Assembly (NCBI GenBank): GCA_003142495.1
Contig: PLMM01000065.1
Location: 1-23,469, forward strand
Direction of reading: 5' to 3'
Source: Gemmatimonadota bacterium
Lineage (GTDB): Bacteria; Gemmatimonadota; Gemmatimonadetes; Gemmatimonadales; Gemmatimonadaceae
Length of the DNA stretch: 23,469 nucleotides
Part shown: piece after piece, positions 15,924 to 22,983 of the stretch
How positions within the stretch are numbered: position 1 is the stretch's first letter
Layout: each line of letters begins with the position of its first letter
Translations under genes and position numbers: made by a program
Notes under the pieces: generated by a model
What the model saw: the letters and a program-made list of their open reading frames with translations, nothing else
Database searches by the model: none
What the model was told of the DNA's origin: nothing

Positions 15924-16652
15924 TCAGCGCAGGTGCCGGCCGCCGTCGACGACCACCGCATCGCCGGTGACATAGTCGGATTCGAGCAGATAGATGACCG
16001 CGTGCGCGACATCTTCGGGAGCACCGAGCCTCGCGAGCGGCGTCGTGCGAATGAGCTTGTCGGCGTCGTCCTTCGTCCAGTGCTCCGGCAGCAATACCGC
16101 ACCCGGAACCACCGCGTTCACGCGAATCGCTGGCGCGAGCTTCCGCGCGAGCGCGCGCGTCATCTGCATCACTCCCGCCTTCGAGATGCCGTGCGGGATG
16201 TACTCAGGCCACGTCTCGAGCGCGGCGAGGTCCGCGATGTTGACGATCGCGCCGCCCTTCGTCATGTGGCGCGCCGCCGCCTGCGAGCAGAAAAATGGCG
16301 CCTTCATGTTGAGCGCCATGATGTCGTCCCACTGCTCGGGCGTCACCGTATCGAAGGGCGTGCGCTTCATCTCGGCGGCCGAGTTCACGAGCACGTCGAG
16401 CGCGCCGCCGTGCGCCGCGACATCGTCGACGAGCTTCGTGATCGCGGCGGGATCGCGCAGATCGGCGGAGATCGTCCACGCGTCCGCCGCACCGGCGGCG
16501 AGCGCGAGACGAACCGTTTCGTCGGCCTCGCTCGCGGACGAGTTGTAGTGCACGGCAACGCGCATCTTCTTCGCCGCGAGCGCGAGTGCGATCGCGCGCC
16601 CGACGCGCCGCCCGGCGCCGGTGACGAGTGCAACGCGACCGCCAAGCTCCAT
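15924..16652 (-). CDS. Short-chain dehydrogenase/reductase of pteridine-reductase type
   Basis: The 242-residue SDR begins MELGGRVALVTGAGRRVGRA. The TGxxxRxG loop (TGAGRRVG, residues 11-18) marks the pteridine reductase/FolM branch rather than FabG. DVLVNSAAEM replaces the usual NNAG strand. The active-site line is Asp141 in VNIADLA and Lys158 in GISKAG, with the same 13-residue and 4-residue spacing as the Asp-Tyr-Lys triad of PTR1. The Tyr position is His154 (codon CAC, 16191-16193). VNAVVPGAVLLPEHW and the C-terminal VTGDAVVVDGGRHLR are standard. The ATG is one base after the peroxiredoxin stop. Dihydropteridine or dihydrofolate reduction is likely by homology, but the altered residue leaves activity open. 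Confidence 0.85.
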   Translation of the reverse strand: MELGGRVALVTGAGRRVGRAIALALAAKKMRVAVHYNSSASEADETVRLALAAGAADAWTISADLRDPAAITKLVDDVAAHGGALDVLVNSAAEMKRTPFDTVTPEQWDDIMALNMKAPFFCSQAAARHMTKGGAIVNIADLAALETWPEYIPHGISKAGVMQMTRALARKLAPAIRVNAVVPGAVLLPEHWTKDDADKLIRTTPLARLGAPEDVAHAVIYLLESDYVTGDAVVVDGGRHLR

Positions 16653-16653
16653 G

Positions 16654-17100
16654 CTACTCCTCCAGCGCGGCGATCACGTCGGCCGGCGGCGGCGCGCCGC
16701 GCACAGCGAAGCGAATCGTACCGTCGCGCGCAATACCGAGCACGGAGCGCTGAATGCTCTTCCCGTTTTCCTTGAGCGCGCCGTACGCGCTCGCCATCGC
16801 GCGCTCAGGATCGGTGAGGAGCGGGAAGTTGAACTCGAACTTGGCCGCGTACTTGGCGTGGCTCTCGATCCCCGCGGGATTCACGCCGAACGGCTGGATG
16901 TGCGCCGCGGTGAAGTCCGCGAGATCGTCGCGCACGGCCGAAAGCTGGCGGTTGCACCCGGGAGTGTCATCGCCGGGATAGAAGAAGAGCGCGACGGAGC
17001 CGCGCTTCAGCAACTCGCGCAGCGACAGCTGCGATCCGTCGCTCGCGGTCGCGGTGAAGTCCGGCGCGACGCTACCAATTTTCGGAAGCTGGTCGCTCAT
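16654..17100 (-). CDS. Peroxiredoxin (BCP/AhpC-TSA family, single-Cys)
   Basis: The 148-residue thioredoxin-fold peroxidase reduces hydrogen peroxide and organic peroxides. GSVAPDFTATASDGSQLSLR is the N-terminal family segment, and LFFYPGDDTPGCNRQLSAVR contains the peroxidatic Cys49 in the PxxxTPGC motif. No other Cys is present, so it is a 1-Cys enzyme that needs an outside thiol to be regenerated. RSVLGIARDGTIRF follows. The ATG at 17100 overlaps the PHP-gene stop by four bases (ATGA); a longer in-frame reading only translates that gene out of frame. Neighbouring trxB and AhpD-like genes are plausible partners. Confidence 0.93.
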   Translation of the reverse strand: MSDQLPKIGSVAPDFTATASDGSQLSLRELLKRGSVALFFYPGDDTPGCNRQLSAVRDDLADFTAAHIQPFGVNPAGIESHAKYAAKFEFNFPLLTDPERAMASAYGALKENGKSIQRSVLGIARDGTIRFAVRGAPPPADVIAALEE

Positions 17101-17966
17101 GCCGGCTGCTCCGCGCGCTGGCGCACCCGCTCGTCCTGTCGAGTAAGCCAGTCGATGCTCACCTTCATGCTGCCAAGCGCGCGATAGCCCTCCGCTGCAC
17201 CATGCCAGTCGGAGCCGCCGCTCGGCACGAGCCCGAGCTCGTCGGTTAGCGCCGCGAGGCGAATCACTTCGTCGACGGTGTGGCTGGGGTGGCGCACCTC
17301 CACCGAATCGAGCCCGAGGGCCGCGAGCGCCGCAAGATCCGCGCGCGATGCGCCGCCGCCGGGGTGCGCGTACACCGCGAGGCCGCCGGCGTCGTGGATG
17401 AGCCGCGCCGCCTCTTCGAACGTCACCGTGCGCTTCTCGATGCACGCGGGACGTCCGTTGCCGAGCCACTTGTCGAACGCGTCGCGAAAGTCGCGCGCCC
17501 AGCCGCCGGCGACGAGCGCTTTCGCGATGTGCGGGCGCCCGACCGCGCCGTCACCCGCCGCAGCGAAGACCGCCTCGAGCGTGACGGGAATGCCGAGCGA
17601 GTTGAGCTTCTCGACGGTGATCTTCGCGCGATCGCGTCTGGCTTCCTTGAGCTCCTCCAGGGCGGCGGCGATGTGCTCCGGATGCGTGAGATGGAGGCCG
17701 AGGACGTGAATCTCGCTGCCGTCATCGACTGCGCTGAGCTCGACGCCGGCAACGACGCGCACGCCGAGCGCCTGGACGGCGGCCTGCGCCTCGATGATGC
17801 CGTCGACCCTGTCGTGGTCGGTTAGTGCGATCGCGGAGAGACCGGCCTGGTGCGCTGCAGCAACGACGTCAGCGGGAGCGACGGAACCATCGGACGCGGT
17901 CGAGTGCATGTGGAGATCCACGAAGCGCTCGCGGTGCGCGCCGGGATTGCCTCCAGCATCGCTCAT
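17097..17966 (-). CDS. PHP-domain metal-dependent phosphoesterase (YciV/RNase AM-like)
   Basis: The 289-residue protein has PHP motifs in order: FVDLHMHSTASDGSVAP (H19, H21), ALTDHDRVDG (D50, H51, D52), VVAGVELSA, VGRPHIAKALV, AVYAHPGG and PSGGSDWHG. The layout matches the YciV family, which hydrolyses nucleoside 3',5'-bisphosphates such as pAp or trims RNA 5' ends; which of these applies here is not decided by sequence. Length is usual. The ATG overlaps the small upstream gene by four bases, and the stop overlaps the peroxiredoxin start. It is cytosolic, with no signal peptide. Confidence 0.9.
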   Translation of the reverse strand: MSDAGGNPGAHRERFVDLHMHSTASDGSVAPADVVAAAHQAGLSAIALTDHDRVDGIIEAQAAVQALGVRVVAGVELSAVDDGSEIHVLGLHLTHPEHIAAALEELKEARRDRAKITVEKLNSLGIPVTLEAVFAAAGDGAVGRPHIAKALVAGGWARDFRDAFDKWLGNGRPACIEKRTVTFEEAARLIHDAGGLAVYAHPGGGASRADLAALAALGLDSVEVRHPSHTVDEVIRLAALTDELGLVPSGGSDWHGAAEGYRALGSMKVSIDWLTRQDERVRQRAEQPA

Positions 17967-18229
17967 GCGCGATAGCCTCGCTCCGGCGACATGATCCCGG
18001 GCTGCGACTGCGCGAAGAGACGCGCGAGATCGTCGGCATTCAGCTCGGCGAGCGACTGCTCGCGCCAGCGTGCGCCGACGGGCGAGTAGCGTGTGACGCG
18101 AATCTCGTGGGGCGTCACATCTCGCCGCGCGAAGACGAGCGAAAACTCATCGCGATCGTTGGGGGTGACGCGTCCGGACGGCGACACTTCCCACGTGTGA
18201 CCGGCGATCTCCACAGTGCGCACGGGCAT
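17963..18229 (-). CDS. Small unrecognised protein, 88 residues
   Basis: I do not recognise this protein. It begins MPVRTVEIAGHTWEVSPSGR and continues with VTPNDRDEFSLVFARRD, then EIRVTRYSPVGARWREQSLA and ELNADDLARLFAQSQPG. It is predicted to be a small beta-rich domain with a C-terminal helix. The ATG shares a base with the upstream stop (TGATG), and its stop overlaps the PHP-gene start (ATGA), so it is very likely translated. The tight coupling to both neighbours is the main evidence that it is real. Confidence 0.72.
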   Translation of the reverse strand: MPVRTVEIAGHTWEVSPSGRVTPNDRDEFSLVFARRDVTPHEIRVTRYSPVGARWREQSLAELNADDLARLFAQSQPGIMSPERGYRA

Positions 18230-18489
18230 CAGACGCTCTCCACTTCTCGATAGATTCGCGCCGCATCGACAATGTGGCCGGGCGCGCCGGCGAGCGCGCT
18301 TTCGAGCGTCTCGCGATCAGGGGCTTCGACGAATTCGATGAGCGCGCCGGGAAGGCCGCTCTCCTCGAAAATCCAGAAGCCGCACTTGGCCTCAGCGTAG
18401 TATGCGCGACGGGCGCGCAGACGTTCCATGAACTTCTTGCGGTCGCCGGCGGGCACGATGGAGCGTTGCAACGTGAGCCATCGTGGCAC
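18229..18489 (-). CDS. Small unrecognised protein, 86 residues
   Basis: I do not recognise this protein. It reads VPRWLTLQRSIVPAGDRKKF, MERLRARRAYYAEAKCGFWI and FEESGLPGALIEFVEAPDRE, with alternating strand and helix segments that recall a ferredoxin-like or dimeric alpha-beta barrel monomer (tentative). The GTG start at 18489 is two bases after the E2 stop, and the stop shares a base with the next start (TGATG). Coupling on both sides supports a real gene. The single Cys lies in EAKCGFWIF. Confidence 0.7.
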   Translation of the reverse strand: MPRWLTLQRSIVPAGDRKKFMERLRARRAYYAEAKCGFWIFEESGLPGALIEFVEAPDRETLESALAGAPGHIVDAARIYREVESV

Positions 18490-18491
18490 GA

Positions 18492-19875
18492 TCAGCTACC
18501 CGTCTCTGGAAAGCTCTCGAGCGTTTTCTTGACGAAGGCGAGGAACTCATCGGCGACGGCGCCGTCGATGATGCGGTGATCGAAGGAAATCGAGAAAAAG
18601 GCGCACGTACGAATCGCGATCGTGTCCTCGCCATCGGCGCCCATGATGACCTTGGGACGCTTCTCGATGGCGCCGAGGCCGAGGATGGCGACCTGCGGCT
18701 GGCTGATGATCGGCGTGCCCATGACGGAGCCGAAGATGCCGGGATTGGTGATCGTGAAGGTGCCGTCCTGCACTTCCCTCGGATCGAGCTTCTTCGCGCG
18801 GGCGCGCGACGCGAGATCATTCAACGAGCGCGTGAGCCCGGAGAGCGAGAGATCGTCCGCATTCTTGATGACGGGAACGATCAGCCCCCAGTCGAGCGCG
18901 ACGGCGATCCCGATGTTGTACTGCTTGCGATAGATGATGTTGTTGCCGCTCACCGCCGCGTTCATGACGGGGAATTTCTTGAGGCCGTCGACGACCGCGC
19001 TGATAATGAACGGGAGGTAGCTCAGCTTGTAGCCGGTGGCGGCCTCGATCGCGGCGCGCTGCTTGGCGCGGATGCGCGAGACGCGCGTGAGGTCGACCTC
19101 GAAGAACGACGTGACGTGCGCGGCGGTGCGGCGCGACTGAACCATGCGCTGCGCGATCCGCTGGCGCATCGGGGTCATGGGCTCGACGAGATCTCCGGCC
19201 CATGCTTCGGGCGCCGGACCGTGCGACTCTGCGCCGGCGCCCGAGGGCGCGTGCATCGAGGGCGGAGCGGGCGGGCGCGACGGGGCGGACCCCTGCCTGG
19301 CGCCGAGTCGCACGGAGATACGGGAGCAGATCCTTCTTCGTGACGCGCCCCGCAATACCGCTGCCCTGCATGGCCGTGATCTCGAGGCCGTGCTCCGCGG
19401 CGATCTTGCGAACGAGCGGGGAGGAGCGAGTGCGAACGCGCTCTTCGAAGGAGTTACCGTTCCCCGAGGGGGCGGGAATGGCAGGGGCGGGAGCGGAGTG
19501 ATGGGAGGGGGCGGCGGAAAGCGCACTATCTTGGCTCTTGGGGGGGGGCCCCCCAGCCGATGCCGCCGCCGCAACCGGCGCCGCAGCCGCCGGCGCGCTC
19601 GCAGGCGCACCCTTCCCCGCCGCGTACGCCGCCTTGTCCGTCTCCAGCCGCGCGACCACCGTCTGCACCGCAACGGTCTGTCCCTGCACCACCAGAATCT
19701 CGGCGAGAATACCTGCGGCCGGCGCGGGGATCTCCGCGTCCACCTTGTCCGTGGAAATCTCGAAGATCGGCTCGTCGCGCTTTACCTCATCCCCGACCGC
19801 CTTGAGCCAGCGCGAGAGCGTACCCTCGGCAATCGACTCGCCCATCTGCGGCATGATTACATCCATCCGAGCCAC
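18492..19875 (-). CDS. 2-oxoacid dehydrogenase E2 (dihydrolipoamide acyltransferase), frameshifted in the linker
   Basis: The intact E2 would transfer acyl groups from E1 to CoA on a lipoyl arm. Frame one starts at the ATG at 19875 and encodes the lipoyl domain (MARMDVIMPQMGESIAEGTL; lipoyl Lys44 in STDKVDAEIP), an Ala/Pro linker and the E1/E3-binding domain ending GRVTKKDLLPYL near residue 187. Frame two holds the catalytic domain from about 19184 (EPMTPMRQRIAQRMVQSRRT) to the stop at 18492, with the HxxxDG site in SFDHRIIDGAVAD. The switch lies between about 19316 and 19184, and one extra base accounts for it. This may be a sequencing error, a real mutation or recoding. E1 genes lie upstream. 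Neither frame alone gives a full E2. Confidence 0.87.
19184..19316 (-). other. Frameshift interval in the E2 gene
   Basis: Reading the minus strand, the in-frame sequence leaves family homology after LLPYL (about 19316), and the catalytic frame is recognisable from EPMTPMRQR (about 19184). Frame two already reads as a Pro/Ala linker (GSAPSRPPAPPS) from 19289. Removing one base from the four-base run at 19290-19293 would join both frames as LRATRRQAGSAPSRPPAPPS. A GGGG run at 19282-19285 is an alternative site. Confidence 0.78.
19540..19554. repeat. G9-C6 homopolymer tract in the E2 linker
   Basis: Nine G followed directly by six C on the plus strand. On the coding strand it gives Gly-Gly-Pro-Pro-Pro in the Ala/Pro-rich linker after the lipoyl domain. 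The frame is correct across it here, but such a tract is prone to slippage and to sequencing error. Confidence 0.8.
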
Positions 19876-19878
19876 GAA

Positions 19879-20166
19879 TCACCCTCGCTGTGAATGTCGA
19901 TACGCGGCGTCGCTCTGCCAGAGCCGCCACACCAGAATCCCCGGCAGGATCAGCAATCCCACCAGCGAACCGACCTGCAAGTACGGCTCAAAGTTACACG
20001 CCGGGAACCCCTCGGGCGGCGTGCACTCCCTGAAGCCTCCCACGCCCTTCGCGACGGCCACTCCAAGCATGCCGCCGGAGAAGTAGCCGACGAACGCGAA
20101 CGGGAGCGCCACCAGGTAGCGCCACCGGCTCGGCGGCAGATCGTCGCTACGCTGCGCCGCGGCCAC
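19879..20166 (-). CDS. Small two-helix membrane protein between E1-beta and E2
   Basis: I do not recognise this 95-residue protein. Two hydrophobic helices are predicted at about residues 16-38 (WRYLVALPFAFVGYFSGGML) and 64-82 (QVGSLVGLLILPGILVWRLW). They are joined by a loop with two cysteines (C48 and C57, in RECTPPEGFPAC) that could form a disulfide outside the cytosol. The GTG at 20166 lies two bases after the E1-beta stop. A longer in-frame reading from 20301 would only translate the E1-beta end out of frame. Its placement inside the dehydrogenase operon is unusual and its role unknown. Confidence 0.68.
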   Translation of the reverse strand: MAAAQRSDDLPPSRWRYLVALPFAFVGYFSGGMLGVAVAKGVGGFRECTPPEGFPACNFEPYLQVGSLVGLLILPGILVWRLWQSDAAYRHSQRG

Positions 20167-20168
20167 GC

Positions 20169-21146
20169 TCAATACGCGGCCAGCTTCCGCGCGACCGACA
20201 CGATGTCCGCCACCTGCGGGAGCACGTAGTCCTCGAGCGGTGGCGCAAATGGCAGCGGCACATCCGCGGCCGTCACGCGCAATATCGGCGCGTCGAGCCA
20301 TTCGAAGGCGTGCTCGTTGATGCGCGCCGCGATCTCGCCCGCGACGCCGCCCGTGCGCGTATCCTCGTGCACGATGAGCACGCGATTCGTCTTCTTCACG
20401 GTGGCAATTATTGCCTCATCATCCATCGGCAGCAGCGTGCGCAGATCGAGCACTTCCACCGAGAGCCCGTCTTCCTTCTCGAGCTGCTCCGCGGCCTCGA
20501 GCGCCTTCCATACCGTCGCCGCATACGTGATGATCGAGAGATCCTTCCCCTCGCGCGCGATGCGCGCCTTGCCGATCGGCACGACGTGATCGCCTGCGGG
20601 CATCTCTTCCTTGATGCGGCGGTAGAGATACTTGTGCTCGAAAAAGAGCACCGGATCATCGTCGCGGATCGCGGCCTTCAGCAATCCCTTCGCATCCGAC
20701 GCCGTGGCAGGATAGACGATCTTGAGTCCCGGCGTGTGCAGGAACGCGGCCTCGGGATTCTGCGAATGGAATGGGCCGCCACGCACGTAACCGCCCGACG
20801 GGCCGCGAATGACGAGCGGGCACGGAAGGAACGCACGATAGCGCGCGGTGGCGATGTAGTTGGTGAGCATATCGTACGCGCACGAGATGAAGTCGATGAA
20901 CTGCATCTCGACCACGGGCCGCATCCCCATGTGCGACGCACCGGCCGCCGCGCCGACGAAGCCGGCCTCGGAGATCGGCGTGTCGATCACGCGATTCTCG
21001 CCGTACTTCGCCATCAGCCCGTCGGTGACCTTGAAGGCGCCGCCGTACGCGCCGATGTCCTCGCCCATGCAGAAGACGTTGCCGTCGCGCTCCATCTCCT
21101 CGAAGAGCGCTTCGCGAATCGCTTCGAGATACGTGATCTCAGCCAT
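20169..21146 (-). CDS. 2-oxoacid dehydrogenase E1 component, beta subunit
   Basis: The 325-residue subunit pairs with E1-alpha to decarboxylate a 2-oxoacid with thiamine diphosphate. It begins MAEITYLEAIREALFEEMER and shows VFCMGEDIGAYGGAFKVTDG, RVIDTPISEAGFVGAAAGAS (Glu60 is the expected cofactor-activating residue), MRPVVEMQFIDF and VRGGPFHSQNPEA. The C-terminal half has KIVYPATASDAKGLLKAAIR, DLRTLLPMD and VHEDTRTGGVAGEIAARI. This fits the E1-beta of branched-chain, acetoin or pyruvate dehydrogenases. The ATG at 21146 overlaps the E1-alpha stop by eight bases; an in-frame codon at 21248 would only read E1-alpha out of frame. Substrate is not decided by sequence alone. Confidence 0.94.
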   Translation of the reverse strand: MAEITYLEAIREALFEEMERDGNVFCMGEDIGAYGGAFKVTDGLMAKYGENRVIDTPISEAGFVGAAAGASHMGMRPVVEMQFIDFISCAYDMLTNYIATARYRAFLPCPLVIRGPSGGYVRGGPFHSQNPEAAFLHTPGLKIVYPATASDAKGLLKAAIRDDDPVLFFEHKYLYRRIKEEMPAGDHVVPIGKARIAREGKDLSIITYAATVWKALEAAEQLEKEDGLSVEVLDLRTLLPMDDEAIIATVKKTNRVLIVHEDTRTGGVAGEIAARINEHAFEWLDAPILRVTAADVPLPFAPPLEDYVLPQVADIVSVARKLAAY

Positions 21147-22245
21147 TGAACGTCCCCCATCCCGCTGCGCGTTCGTTTTTCTCGACCGCGGAGCGAACGC
21201 CCGCGCGATACCAGAGTGGCTCCACCGATGCCGGCTCCGCATACACACCGTTCAGCGCATCCGTCGGCTCGGCCGCCGGCGACTGTTCGGCGAGATCCGT
21301 CGCCGCATCGATCTCGAAGATCACGCGCGCGTCGATGGCGTCGAGCTCCTTCCTCTCGACCTGCAACTCCTCGAGCAACACGCGCACGTAGCGATCGATG
21401 GGATCGTTCTGCTTCTCCCAGCGCTCGATCTCGCCGTCGGGGACGTACGACTGATTGTCGTGCTCCGCGTGTCCCTTGCGACGATACGTCATGAGCTCGA
21501 TGAGCGTGACACCCTCGCCGCGCCGCGCGCGATCGACCGCATCGCGCGTGACATCGTACGTCGCGAGCACATCGTTGCCGTCCGCGCGAATGCCCGGAAT
21601 GCCGTACGCGAGAGCCTTGTCCTTGAACTCCTTCACCGCGCTCTGCTTCGTGTTCGGCGTGGAGTATGCGTAGCCGTTGTTCTCGACGATCACGACGAGC
21701 GGGCAGTGCTGCACCGCCGCGAAGTTGATCCCCTCGTGGAACGCGCCCGTCGACGTCGCGCCATCGCCGACGTACACCATGCCGACGCGTTGCTCGCCGC
21801 GCAGCTTGAACGAGAGCGTGACGCCCGCCATCACCGGCACCATGTCGCCGAGGTGCGAGATCTGACCGACGAAGCCGCGCACGGTGTCGCCGAAGTGGAT
21901 GTTCAGCTCGCGGCCGCGCGTCGGCGAGTCGCCCTTCGCCATGTATTGGCGGATGATCTCGAGCGGCTCTGCGCCCTGCACGAGCATCGAGCCGAGATTG
22001 CGAATGAGCGGGCTGAGAATGTCGCCCTTCGTGCGGTCGAGCGCAAACGCACTTCCTACCGCGTCCGCTTCCTGACCGAGCGAGCGAAAGAGTCCGCCCA
22101 CGACCTTCGTCTGGCGGTAGAGATTCACGAGCCGCTCCTCGAGCGACCGCGTGAGCCGCATCCAGTAGTAGAGCTCGACCTTCTTCTCGAGCGTCAGCGC
22201 ATCCGAGGGACGCGACGGCGCGCGCGTGCTCGTGCTCGCGGCCAT
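21139..22245 (-). CDS. 2-oxoacid dehydrogenase E1 component, alpha subunit
   Basis: The 368-residue thiamine-diphosphate subunit catalyses decarboxylation of a 2-oxoacid. The cofactor motif runs from G160-D-G162 (GDGATSTGAFHEGINF) to N189-N190 in VVIVENNGYAYSTP, the spacing expected for the family. ARRGEGVTLIELMTYRRKGH is followed by AEHD, the phosphorylation-loop region seen in E1-alpha proteins. The overall form is close to branched-chain 2-oxoacid dehydrogenase alpha, with pyruvate or acetoin dehydrogenase as alternatives. The ATG shares a base with the upstream stop (TGATG), and the end overlaps the E1-beta start by eight bases. No E3 (lpd) gene is in the window. Confidence 0.93.
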   Translation of the reverse strand: MAASTSTRAPSRPSDALTLEKKVELYYWMRLTRSLEERLVNLYRQTKVVGGLFRSLGQEADAVGSAFALDRTKGDILSPLIRNLGSMLVQGAEPLEIIRQYMAKGDSPTRGRELNIHFGDTVRGFVGQISHLGDMVPVMAGVTLSFKLRGEQRVGMVYVGDGATSTGAFHEGINFAAVQHCPLVVIVENNGYAYSTPNTKQSAVKEFKDKALAYGIPGIRADGNDVLATYDVTRDAVDRARRGEGVTLIELMTYRRKGHAEHDNQSYVPDGEIERWEKQNDPIDRYVRVLLEELQVERKELDAIDARVIFEIDAATDLAEQSPAAEPTDALNGVYAEPASVEPLWYRAGVRSAVEKNERAAGWGTFNG

Positions 22246-22538
22246 CAGTACGCCGCCGCGAGCTTGTGCGCCGGATCGGCCTCGCGATGCACGAGTACGA
22301 AGAAGCGCTTCACATTGCGATCGAGCCGGCTCTCGCCCTCCTGATCCGTGACGGCTTCGATGAAGGTGTAGTGACCGCCTTCGGGGCGCGCGCTGATCTG
22401 CACGGTGCCGAGCGCTCCCGAGAAGGTGCGCGTGCGCGGCGTCTTCGGCGCGTTCGCGAGTCCGAGCGTCGGAAAGAACTTCTCCGCGAGCGCGAGGACT
22501 TCGGCAGAGCCCAGCTGTGAGCGATGAAAGTGTTGCAT
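22245..22538 (-). CDS. Small unrecognised protein upstream of E1-alpha, 97 residues
   Basis: I do not recognise this protein. It begins MQHFHRSQLGSAEVLALAEK, with FFPTLGLANAPKTPRTRTF, then LGTVQISARPEGGHYTFIEA and RNVKRFFVLVHREADPAHKL. It has no membrane segment or signal peptide. The form is a short helix followed by beta strands. The ATG lies four bases after the lipoprotein stop, and its stop shares a base with the E1-alpha start (TGATG), so it is probably translated with the dehydrogenase. It could be an accessory protein of that complex, but this is only position-based. Confidence 0.72.
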   Translation of the reverse strand: MQHFHRSQLGSAEVLALAEKFFPTLGLANAPKTPRTRTFSGALGTVQISARPEGGHYTFIEAVTDQEGESRLDRNVKRFFVLVHREADPAHKLAAAY

Positions 22539-22542
22539 CAGG

Positions 22543-22983
22543 TCAGTGAGTGGCCGCGCGTTCGGGAAGAACCTGTTGATACCACGTGTCGACTTTCTCG
22601 AGCGCCTGCGTCGAATCCTTTCGGAACTGGAGCGCGAGCCCCCAGTTGTTGGCGACGACGAAGTTCACCGTCGCCGTGTACGTGCCGGGCGCCTGGCCCG
22701 CCGTGAAGCTGTCCCACACCTTGCCGCTGCCGTCTTCCGTGTTGCCGTACAGCAGCCCCTCACCGCCTTCGATCGGCTGCGAGCTTTCCTTGTCACGCAC
22801 GCGAATCTTGAAGACCGTCTTCTCGCGTGCGTACGGCGGCGCCGGCACGCTCGTGATGTTGAAGGCGTAGTGCGCGGTGAACGCACGATACTCCGTGGTC
22901 GCCGTGCCGGCCGCCTTGGGGCCGCATGCAGCCAGCGAGCCCAGGGCGAGCGTCACCGCGATACGAGCTACGCGCGCGCGCAT
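22543..22983 (-). CDS. Small lipoprotein with a YtkA/FixH-like beta domain
   Basis: The 146-residue protein begins MRARVARIAVTLALGSLAAC, a lipoprotein signal with lipobox LAAC and likely lipidated Cys20. The mature part has TVFKIRVRDKESSQPIEGGE, WDSFTAGQAPGTYTATVNFV and NNWGLALQF, a beta-sandwich pattern similar to YtkA/FixH-like periplasmic domains (tentative). Function is not known. The ATG at 22983 shares a base with the ino1 stop (TGATG). A longer in-frame reading would only translate the inositol-phosphate synthase gene out of frame. Confidence 0.75.
   Translation of the reverse strand: MRARVARIAVTLALGSLAACGPKAAGTATTEYRAFTAHYAFNITSVPAPPYAREKTVFKIRVRDKESSQPIEGGEGLLYGNTEDGSGKVWDSFTAGQAPGTYTATVNFVVANNWGLALQFRKDSTQALEKVDTWYQQVLPERAATH

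Noticed and set aside
20860..22344. 494-residue plus-strand open frame opposite the E1 genes
   Set aside because: The minus strand encodes full E1-alpha and E1-beta; the plus frame has no family features.
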